NCBI GenBank assembly: GCA_947561585.1
Contig: CANNZV010001158.1
Coordinates: 1 to 64,000 of the forward strand
Source: Caprella mutica
Lineage: Eukaryota > Arthropoda > Malacostraca > Amphipoda > Caprellidae
Direction of reading: 5' to 3'
Length of the DNA stretch: 64,000 bases
Of this stretch, positions 55,118-64,000 are shown in pieces. Each line of letters opens with the position of its first letter. Position 1 is the stretch's first letter. A program made the position numbers and the translations under genes. The notes beneath the pieces are model-generated. The model had not been told where the DNA came from and ran no database searches. It was given only the letters and a program-made list of their open reading frames with translations.

Positions 55118-57831
55118 CATGTTTGTAGTTTTGTACATAGCTATATACTAAATTAGGTTCTAGCCTCTAGTTCAGTCAAAGATACATCGTTTGCCATAGA
55201 AGATTTTTTATTCTTTTTTACATCCTATCTTCTGTTTGTCCATCTTGCCTTGTGTAGTTCTTATTAAATTGTAATATGTATTTATCAGATTTAAATTTCT
55301 TTATTTATCAGATATACCTATTCATCATAACTAATTAAATCTCTTTTCTTACAGGTTCTTCTCTCTCCAGGGAGGATAGAAACAAGTGCAGATCAAACAG
55401 GAAAGTGGTGGAAGAGTTGACTGCTTCACAACCTCCAGGTAGCTAACTAATACATCATCAATGTCTTAATTCATCATGTTATATGATATTAAATTGAAAT
55501 TTTTACTATTGATTGCTTTTTGTTCTTATTAGCTACAGAGTCTGAACTTTAAATAATTTAAAGTTGTGTAAGAGGCATCCTATTTTTCTTTTACCTTCAT
55601 AAGTAGCTACAGCATCTATTTACTTATTTTATTTTTAGCAGCTAAATAAAAGAGAACAGTTATGACTCCTATTCTCTGTTTGGATTATTTAATTTTGACT
55701 TTAAAAATTGATTTTTAATGTCATTGGTCTGGGGCTTTGATTAATTTTAAACTTTTATTGGGCCATCATATTTGTTTTTATTATTGACTATAAATATATA
55801 TTCTTTGCTTTTCCTGGGGGCATATACTCCAGGAGATCCATTTGGTGAATATATATATATATATAACATGAGATATTCCTGATACCTACTGAACATTTGA
55901 TACTTACACATCAATCTACCTTTCTACATGACTTCTGTGATTAATATAACTAATTTCTTCAGATTATTATCTTAGTCCGACTTATACAAGCAAATATGTA
56001 TATAAAATTTTAGAAAGACAATTCTTGTTACAGAAGAAGAGTTCCAGCCCAAACTAAATGCTGCATGGGATACAGCACAGCTTCTGATTGGTAAGTAGCT
56101 TTGCTCTTTTCAAATTATATAGCTACTCTGACATTCAAAAAGTCAAGTTGACCAAAAAGTGATATCTAGCTACTACAGCAAGTGCGTTATCAGAGGCAAT
56201 GTTACTGTCCTCACTTCTGTATCAAAATAATATAATTACTTATGCTTTTTATTTTTGTTTTTTTCTTAAGTTGCAGTTTCTAATTATTGATATACCAACA
56301 GATTTCGCCTGTGAAGGCTATCATGCAACAAAAACCTCATGCAATGCAGACTACCCAAAGTTCACAGTAGAATACCAAACAGTGATGAAACGTCTTGCAG
56401 AACTGGAAAAAAAGAATAGTGCGGTGCAAGAGGAAAATAGAGCATTGAAGAGAACCATCACAGACTCAGAAAATTCTCAGGGAACGATCATCAAGAGATT
56501 AAAACACGAGCTGTGTCTTGCCAAAGAGGCTGTGGTGAAATTGGATTCATCAATGCAAGAAACTGATGATGAAGTGCGACGCATCTTATCTCAATATTTC
56601 ACTCCCGTTCAGATAAGTGCTATGGTCGACAATAGCAAAGGTAAAGTTCACAAATGGAGTGAGGAAGATATTGCCAATGGGTTGTCCTTAAAATGTATTA
56701 GTTCAAAAGCGTACAAGTTTATCCGTGATGTCTGGAAATTGCCCTTACCATGTCCTACAACCTTGATAAAGTGGACTTCTTCCATTAAATGTGAGCCAGG
56801 GTTGTTGAAGTCTGTGTTAAGACTTTTAAAATGTAAAAGTCCTTGTATGTCTGACAGAAGTAGAGTGTGTGTTATGTCCTTCGATGAAATGTCTATCGCC
56901 AGTCAGTATGTATATGACAAGGGTAGTGATAGAATTTACAAACCACACAGTAAAGTACAAGTGGTGATGATAAGAGGTTTGTTTGATAATTGGAAGCAAC
57001 CAGTGTTCTTTGACTATGATTGTAATTTAACAGTAGAAGTCTTCTTTGCCCTCTTGAAAGCTGTTGAAGAAAGTGGATTTATGGTAGTTAGTGTAGTTAG
57101 CGATTTAGGGCCTTGTAATCGTGGTTTACACTCACAGTTGGGTGTATCTGTTGAAAATACTTCAATTGTTAATCCTTACGATACAAGTAGACAGATTCAT
57201 TTTTTTGCAGATGTTCCTCATCTGTTAAAGCTCATACGAAATAATTTTTTGGATTACGGTTTCATTACACCAGCCGGTAGAGTGGATAGCACTTCAGTAG
57301 CTGAACTTGTTTCGTGTCAGACAGGAGACCTGAGAATTGCTTATAAAGTGAATGAAAGACACTTATCTGTAGTGAAAACTGATAGACAGAATGTTAAGGT
57401 AGCAGCACAATTACTTTCTAATTCTGTTGGTTGTGCCATACAGTATCTTGGTTATCGAGGTAAAGTTAAAACTGATAACTAGTTGCAGACTTCCAATTTC
57501 ATTCTCTTAACAGATCGTTGGTTTGATATCATGAACTCATCCGTTTTGAAAGATCAAAATCCGTCTAAAAATGCTTTCACAAATTCTGAACATCAAGTTG
57601 AAGTGCTTTTAGAAATGATATCATTCATGGAAAATTGTTCAGTTCAGACAAAAAACTATAACTTACCCTTTCAAAATGGAATCATTATGAACTGTAAATC
57701 TCTCCTTTCACTGTTTCAGGAAATGAAGTTGAAGTTTGATATTAGTTTCATTATTACTCGCCGTCTTAACCAAGATATTCTGGAGAATTTTTTTTCCTTG
57801 ATTCGTCAAATGGGACGAGCTCGTGATAACC

Positions 57832-58617
57832 TGTAAAAAGATACTTTTATTTAGGTAGTAAACTTTTTATCAATGATAATTCTGAGTTTGGATATCACAA
57901 GCCCGAGAAAGGGATGGAAAGAATACGAGGAGTGATGCTAATTTGTATTGGTAGATGGTACAGTGCTAAGACCTGAAATTTAGAAATAACCAGTCTTACT
58001 ATTTTTATAATGCATAAAAAATTAAATCCTATCTATTTTAACAAGGTATTTTTCTTTCCTAATATTACAAGCATTTGAATTATTATAGATAAATATATAC
58101 ACGTATACAGGGAGAAAGTAATGAACATTTAAAATAAATTCGTATAATTATTCAGAGAGCGTTTAACTTACCCAGCGTTTAGTTTAGTAGTGTGAGAGTC
58201 AGTAACAACGCCGGACACTAGTTGAATTTTAAATTTTTATAAGTGACTATGAAATCTGGTAAATTGGTAAGTTTTAGAACATAATGAATATCAATAAGGA
58301 CATAAGGTTATGGTTAAAAAAAAAAGAAATTTTATATTGAAACAAACTAAGTTACCTAAATGACAAAGTTAAGAATATTGGATATACCTAGGTAGGTAAC
58401 TAAGAACTAAGGAGAGTACACTGTTAACTAGTTAGGTAGGTATGGAGGATTGTAAGCTACTGACTTGTATAATTATTCTGAACCTATTGTTAATTTGCTT
58501 TTGAAGAGTATTGGAATAAGAGCTATAATTATTAAAGAGATTAAAGTAGTTTTAAAAAAATAATGAATTATGAAAAATTGTTTAAAAAAATTAAATACAA
58601 ATTTAATGATCGCTACA
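57832..58617 (-). repeat. Gypsy 3' LTR (786 bp)
   Basis: Matches the right-hand LTR except for one missing copy of a 16-bp tandem word (TTTAGTAGTGTGAGAG), one A in an A-run and one substitution. Confidence 0.95.
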
Positions 58618-58632
58618 TATCACTCCCCCGCC
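58618..58632 (-). promoter_or_regulatory. Gypsy polypurine tract
   Basis: GGCGGGGGAGTGATA on the minus strand, directly before the 3' LTR. Confidence 0.7.
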
Positions 58633-58682
58633 AGTATGCGGAGCATATTAGCGGCACTGTGTCATAGCACGAAAAACTAGAA

Positions 58683-61600
58683 CTAATAGTAAATGCAATT
58701 AGGATCTTTTTTAAATTTTACCTGTCTACCTGATGACGTTCGGACCTGTGCAGGAGATTCTGCTGAATCTGCTGCACCAGCCCTTTCATCCTTAAGTAGG
58801 GTATCTTGATCATGTTTCGGATTATCTATTTTTCCAATTTTACTTTGGGTAATGTGTGCATTGGCAGGTTTTAACCTGTCAATGGAAACATTGTCCGTTT
58901 TAGTTAACATTTTAATTTTAAAGAATTTAGGGTTCCTTTCAATAATTTCATATGGGCCTGAATAAGGTGCCTCAAGTGGTCTGCGCACTCTATCTACGCG
59001 TAACCATACATGGGTGCACTTATTCAGCTCTTTAGGAATATAGGTTTTAGTGTTAGGGTATTGTTAAGAAGGGTTTTGTATATTAAGTTTTAGCATTGCG
59101 TTAGATAATTTTTTAACATTATCAATGGAGAAATCTTCATTTATATGGTTATCATTATTTACAATAGGATAGGGTAATAGCATAGGTGATCCTGTGACCA
59201 TGTTGAATGGTGACAAGCCAGAATTATTGGGAGTACCTCTAATTCCTAGTAATACTACTGGTAGGGTATCTAACCATTCCTTCTTCTTTGCCATGATTGC
59301 AGTTTTTATGGTTCTGTGTGCTCTCTCTATCATTCCATTAGTTTGTGGGCGATATGCAGTTGTTCGAAGACGATGAAAACCCATCAACTTAGAGAGCTCA
59401 GAGAAGAGTTCGGACTCGAACTGCAATCCCCTATCAGTTATGACGTATAGTGGCACGCCCCACCGAGCAATCCAGACATTGAGAAAGGCTGTCGCTATGG
59501 TCAATGCTCTGATGTCTGGTATTGGCATGGCTTCAATCCATCGAGTTGTTCGATCGATACAGGTGAGTAAATATCTGTTGGGATTAGCAAATTGTTCACC
59601 GTAAGGGGTAACTGGGGTTAATGGTCCCACAATTTCAATGTGACAACTTGTGAAGCGACTTGATGGCAAATTGAAAGGTTCTATCTTAGATTTTGTATGC
59701 CTTGAAATTTTGGCTTGTTGGCATGATTGGCACTCATTGCACCAAATTTTAATAGTTTTATCAATATTAGGCCAAACATATCTCTCTTTAATTACTTTCT
59801 GGGTCATTTTCTTACTACTGTGGGATATATTATGAAATTCATCAAAAATTTGCTTTCTTAGTGGAAGAGGTACAAATGGTCTTGGGTGATTTAGTGCAGT
59901 GTCACACCAGATTTCTAATCTATCACTTAAGGGATATTTGGTTAACTTACTTTTGTGCTCCTTCAGTTCATGATCTAATGCTTGCTCCGCTGCCATGGAG
60001 GGAAGGTCGCAAACGTCAACGGAGACTGCACAGACAGGCAGTTCAGGTCTTGAGAGGCAGTCAGCGACGACATTCTGTTCACCCTTTATGAACTGAATGT
60101 CTGTGATGTATTCTGTAAGTACTGATAATTGCCTTTGTTGTTTGTCAGATTTTGCTGGTGATTGACTTTTGAAAGCTGATGTGATTGGTTTATGGTCAGT
60201 AAATAAAGTGACATTTCTTCCTTCTATGAAAGGCTTGAAATGGAGTACAGCAAGGTATGCTGCCAGTAGCTCACGGTCGAAAGTAGAGTATTTCTTCTGC
60301 GTGTCACTGAGCTTCTTGGAGAAGAAACCTATGGGAATAGGTTTAGAGTCCACAATCTGGTGTAGAGCTGCTCCAATGCAGAATTGTGAACTGTCTGTGA
60401 CTAGCTGGTAAGTTTTGCAGTTGGAAATAGGGTGTGCTAGAGATTCTGTAGATGCCAATACAGATTTTAATCTTTGAAATGATAGTTTGCTCTCTGGATT
60501 CAGGGTAATTTTCTTAGATTTTTGGTTTTCTTTTATAGTCTCTGTTAGGGGAAATGCTAGATCTGCAAAGTTAGGTATTAGGTGCCTGTAGTAATTTACC
60601 ATGCCAAGGAAACTCCTTAACTGTTTGCTATTGGTGGGTTCTAGGTATTCTTCAATTGCTTCACATTTTTCTATAGTAGGTTTAAGGCCGTTTTGGGAGA
60701 TATTGAATCCTAGGTAATCTATATTATCTTTGAAAAATAGACATTTATCGAGAGAGATTCTGAGGCTATTTTGGTCTAGAAGTTTAAAAACTTGTTCTAG
60801 ATCTTTGAGATGTTGTTCAGGGGTTTCAGAGAATATTAAAATATCATCAAGGTAGATAAATACAAAGTTGCAATTTATGAAAATGCTGTCCATGAATCTC
60901 GAAAATGTGGAGCTACTATTACGCAAACCGAAAGGCATGTAAATATATTCAAATAGGCCAAAAGGGGTATTGATCGCTGTTTTATCTATATCGTCAGGAT
61001 GAATTGGTATATTGTGATAGGCTCTTACTAGATCTATTTTAGAAAATACAGTTTTGTTGTTCAATTTACCCGAGACATTCCTGATGATTATGATTGGATA
61101 TCTGTCTGGCACAGTTAAAGAATTCAGATTTCTGTAGTCACCACACGGTCTATATTCTCCAGGATTCTTCTTAGCCACCAAGTGTAGCGGTGAAGACCAC
61201 GGAGAAGAAGAGGGTCGGATGATGCCTGCTGCCATCAAAGCTTTGAATTCTTCTTTGGCAGCTTCTTTCTCAGGTGACAAATTTCTTCTTTCACAAAAAA
61301 TAGGCTGTGCATTTCCTGTGTCTATTCTATGGAATATTTTAGATTTGGTAGGTTGTAATTTTTGTACACTTGTGAGAGAGCTATATTTAGATAGCAAGTT
61401 ACTGACATTTTTGGACAAATAATGAGTATTTATTTTAATCGTATCTACTTTAGTGGCAACAGTATTTACTGAAATTTTAGTTTTGGTTAGATAATCATTC
61501 AATGTTTTATTCTTACAGTCAATGGAGAGCTCAAAATTCTGCAGGAAATCAATTCCGAGGATTGGATTAGTTACTTCTGCTACAACAAATGTCCAGTCAC

Positions 61601-61931
61601 ATTGCCGCCTCAGTTTTTTTAGTCCAATGGAAAGTGCTACCTCACCGTAGGTGTGGATTGGAGATCCAGACGCACTTGTGAGTTTCACAGCTGTTGGCTT
61701 CAGGTTAAGATTTGGTACAATTTTCTTCGGGATAATACTCACAGAAGCTCCAGTGTCCAAGATAAAGTTAATTTTGGCAGTACCCAATGTAGCAACAACA
61801 CTGAGGAGTGGCGAAGTGGTCACTGCCATAGTCACTTGCCCCTCTAGTTTTCCGAAGTGGTACTTCTTGCAGGCGAAGATGCGCGGGATGACGGAAGGAA
61901 GGAGCAACCAGACTTCTTTGGGAACTTGCAC
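58683..61931 (-). pseudogene. Gypsy pol polyprotein with one late in-frame stop
   Basis: Protease [14 protein letters not shown]; reverse transcriptase with [20 protein letters not shown] and YLDDILIF; RNase H with [15 protein letters not shown] and TDHKPI; integrase zinc domain ([11 protein letters not shown]); integrase core with [12 protein letters not shown] and [13 protein letters not shown]; and a GPY/F module (APYSGPYEIIERN) at the C-terminus. The frame overlaps gag in the -1 register. TAA at 59064-59066 interrupts the integrase tail, after which the same frame continues to 58683. The first integrase acid, normally Asp in HIDIVGP, is Glu here (HIEIVGP), which would be expected to impair integration. 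Confidence 0.92.
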
Positions 61932-62665
61932 CAGGGCTTACATGTGCGAGCCCTTTCTGCAAAATATAGGTGTGCTCTACATATTTTGGGACGCTGGCTG
62001 GAGTTGAAAGGTCTCAAACCTATCGGAATTCCTTGCTGTTGCTGACTTGGTGTTTGAGATCTCTGATTGTATGATGAAGCTGGCCGGTTATGGTGATATT
62101 GGTAACTATTTTGCTGTGGAGGTGGTGTTACCTGGTGTACTTGAGCTTGGTTCACCAGAGGCGATAGTTCATCTGCCATTGATCCTATTTCTGAGAGGGA
62201 GAGGGATCTATGTGACGCCAGTGCAGCAGCAATCACTGGTGGTAAGGATTGCATAAATTTATGGCGCACAAGGTCTTCATTTCCTCCCACCTTAGATGCT
62301 ACTTGTTGGAGGTTTCTCAAGTAGGCTGAAGGTCTACCAACCATGGGAGTAGCGGAGATTAGCCTCTCAAATAGTTCTGCCTTGGTTTTAGTGTAAAAAC
62401 CGTTCACTGCTTTTTTCAGCAGTTCGTAGTCATTTGAGTCCAGGATCTCATCAGGAAGACTGTCTAGAACTTCAGTGGGTAGATTTGAAAGAGCATGTAG
62501 ATAACGGGTAGAAGATACAGTAATGCCCTTTAGAGTGAATTGTGCTTCAAGAGCTCTGAACCAGTTGTTGGGGTTGTTTTCGGAGAACTGCGGACATCTG
62601 ATGGAAACTGCGCCCACATCTGCTACCAGGATCGCTGGGTCTTTCACATCACCTTCCTCAGACAT
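61844..62665 (-). CDS. Gypsy gag-like protein
   Basis: A 273-codon intact frame starting [18 protein letters not shown], with the gag capsid-type block [17 protein letters not shown] found in this gypsy lineage and a C-terminal Cys/His cluster ([19 protein letters not shown]) in place of a classical knuckle. It overlaps pol by about 90 nt in a different frame, so pol would be made by -1 frameshifting. The start is the first ATG after the 5' LTR. Confidence 0.85.
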   Translation of the reverse strand: MSEEGDVKDPAILVADVGAVSIRCPQFSENNPNNWFRALEAQFTLKGITVSSTRYLHALSNLPTEVLDSLPDEILDSNDYELLKKAVNGFYTKTKAELFERLISATPMVGRPSAYLRNLQQVASKVGGNEDLVRHKFMQSLPPVIAAALASHRSLSLSEIGSMADELSPLVNQAQVHQVTPPPQQNSYQYHHNRPASSYNQRSQTPSQQQQGIPIGLRPFNSSQRPKICRAHLYFAERARTCKPWCKFPKKSGCSFLPSSRASSPARSTTSEN

Positions 62666-62694
62666 TTTAGTGATATACTCCGAGAGGTCACCAG

Positions 62695-63495
62695 TGTAAA
62701 AAGATACTTTTATTTAGGTAGTAAACTTTTTATCAATGATAATTCTGAGTTTGGATATCACAAGCCCGAGAAAGGGATGGAAAGAATACGAGGAGTGATG
62801 CTAATTTGTATTGGTAGATGGTACAGTGCTAAGACCTGAAATTTAGAAATAACCAGTCTTACTATTTTTATAATGCATAAAAAATTAAATCCTATCTATT
62901 TTAACAAGGTATTTTTCTTTCCTAATATTACAAGCATTTGAATTATTATAGATAAATATATACACGTATACAGGGAGAAAGTAATGAACATTTAAAATAA
63001 ATTCGTATAATTATTCAGAGAGCGTTTAACTTACCCAGCGTTTAGTTTAGTAGTGTGAGAGTTTAGTAGTGTGAGAGTCAGTAACAACGCCGGACACTAG
63101 TTGAATTTTAAATTTTTATAAGTGACTATGAAATCTGGTAAATTGGTAAGTTTTAGAACATAATGAATATCAATAAGGACATAAGGTTATGGTTAAAAAA
63201 AAAGAAATTTTATATTGAAACAAACTAAGTTACCTAAATGACAAAGTTAAGAATATTGGAAATACCTAGGTAGGTAACTAAGAACTAAGGAGAGTACACT
63301 GTTAACTAGTTAGGTAGGTATGGAGGATTGTAAGCTACTGACTTGTATAATTATTCTGAACCTATTGTTAATTTGCTTTTGAAGAGTATTGGAATAAGAG
63401 CTATAATTATTAAAGAGATTAAAGTAGTTTTAAAAAAATAATGAATTATGAAAAATTGTTTAAAAAAATTAAATACAAATTTAATGATCGCTACA
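62695..63495 (-). repeat. Gypsy 5' LTR (801 bp)
   Basis: Same ends as the left LTR. It contains an extra copy of a 16-bp tandem word near 63060-63080. Confidence 0.95.
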
Positions 63496-64000
63496 AACCC
63501 ATGCCCACTTAGCTTTAAGAATAGACTTAAGAGTTACATATTAGGAAGGAGATCTGTTCTAGTATCGTCTAATGTTAATACAACTCCTTCAGAGGCATCA
63601 AGAGTGATGACAAAAAACTTGACAGAGCTACAACAGAACAGCTCTCCTTCCAAACGTTTTTGTGGAGATAAATTCAATGTTGGAGAGTGCCTGTCAGCTG
63701 ATGTATGCAATGAAATATTTGAAGCACAATTATCTTCTGAAATGCTTCCTCATGTTGACGACCTCAATGTTGACCAACTTGTGAGTTTGCAAGTGAAGAT
63801 TCTCCTGGAATGGAATATTTTCTTGGATTCATTGTGAACGAGTTCTCCAAAAAATACCCATTCCTTGGCTCTGTTGCCGAATTCGAGCCTGATAGCTGGA
63901 CATCATATGTCAGTAGAGGAGGTTTGAAAAGAATCAACCAAGAATATTTTGATGATTTCACTTCTATTGAGAAGGTTTTTCAGTCCATACATGGTGAGAA

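Larger units (their letters stand above)
57832..63495 (-). mobile_element. Ty3/gypsy LTR retrotransposon, young
   Basis: 5,664 bp, antisense to the THAP gene it interrupts. It has a 4-bp target duplication AACC (57828-57831 and 63496-63499). The LTRs are nearly identical, and the order gag then protease, reverse transcriptase, RNase H and integrase is normal. It starts with TGTAGCGATC and ends CTTTTTACA in element orientation. The likely primer-binding region starts CTGGTGACCTCTC just inside the 5' LTR, with the tRNA not identified. Removing the element and one AACC rejoins the P-type coding frame exactly. Confidence 0.95.
53673..64000 (+). pseudogene. Second THAP/P-type transposase gene, with introns, split by a gypsy element; continues past the window
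   Basis: Exons: 53673-54021, 55355-55438, 56034-56090, 56302-57831, then 63500 onward after the gypsy insert. All junctions are GT-AG and in phase. Exon 1 encodes a THAP finger (MPIQCSVFGCSEK, FFRFPKDIELKRQWIAKC, ARVCSLHFEP). Exon 4 has a coiled coil (MKRLAELEKKNSAVQEENRA) and then P-type catalytic blocks VMSFDEMSIASQ, VVSDLGPCNRGLHS and FADVPHLLKLIRNNFL. After gypsy the protein continues NPCPLSFKNRLKSYILGR and, after a frameshift near 63780, VNEFSKKYPFLGSVAEFEPD. Defects are an in-frame TAG at 57480-57482, the 5.66-kb insertion and the late frameshift. The multi-exon structure resembles P element and THAP9 genes. It is not a functional gene as it stands. Confidence 0.88.

Overview
The window is AT-rich animal DNA, almost certainly from an insect. 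A hemipteran is my best guess from the transposon mix (maT/mariner, copia, BEL/Pao, gypsy, psq-HTH/DDE_1 pogo-like, THAP/P-type, many hAT-like MITEs) and from the frequent taggtacctag-type words, but nothing here fixes the species. There are no bacterial operons, tRNAs, rRNAs or CRISPR arrays.

One host gene can be identified and is complete: TTC33 (tetratricopeptide repeat protein 33), minus strand, six coding exons between 14,419 and 4,311. All exon phases close exactly and give about 287 residues. Its introns hold at least seven transposon insertions. Just past the end of coding exon 5 there is a 16-copy, 40-bp tandem array whose unit is itself the last 20 nt or so of that exon plus its 5' splice site. 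This is the most unusual thing in the window.

Layout. 0.3-2.9 kb: a non-autonomous hAT-like element interrupted by a decayed maT (DD37D) transposon. 4.3-14.4 kb: TTC33. 14.85-19.97 kb: a young, nearly intact copia element about 0.4 kb upstream of the TTC33 start. 20-23 kb: no gene seen. 23.1-26.5 kb: a 3.35-kb head-to-head palindromic element with mariner-type transposase pieces and an 8-bp target duplication, with a 405-bp MITE nested in one arm. 28.7-31.5 kb: a P-element-type (THAP) transposase broken by two poly-A slippages. 32-40 kb: mostly non-coding, with short exon-like pieces of unassigned genes. 41.0 kb: a THAP fragment. 42.5-43.4 kb: MITEs and a dispersed repeat. 44.9-51.5 kb: a pogo-like transposase gene split by a 5'-truncated BEL/Pao element. 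52.6-53.3 kb: two short-period satellites. 53.7 kb to the end: a second THAP/P-type transposase gene with introns, interrupted by a 5.66-kb gypsy element inserted in antisense.

The sequence therefore reads as one conserved host gene in a repeat-dense region with several layers of transposons inside transposons. Apart from TTC33, almost every long reading frame is a transposon protein carrying one or a few disabling changes. No enzyme pathway or operon-like system is visible.
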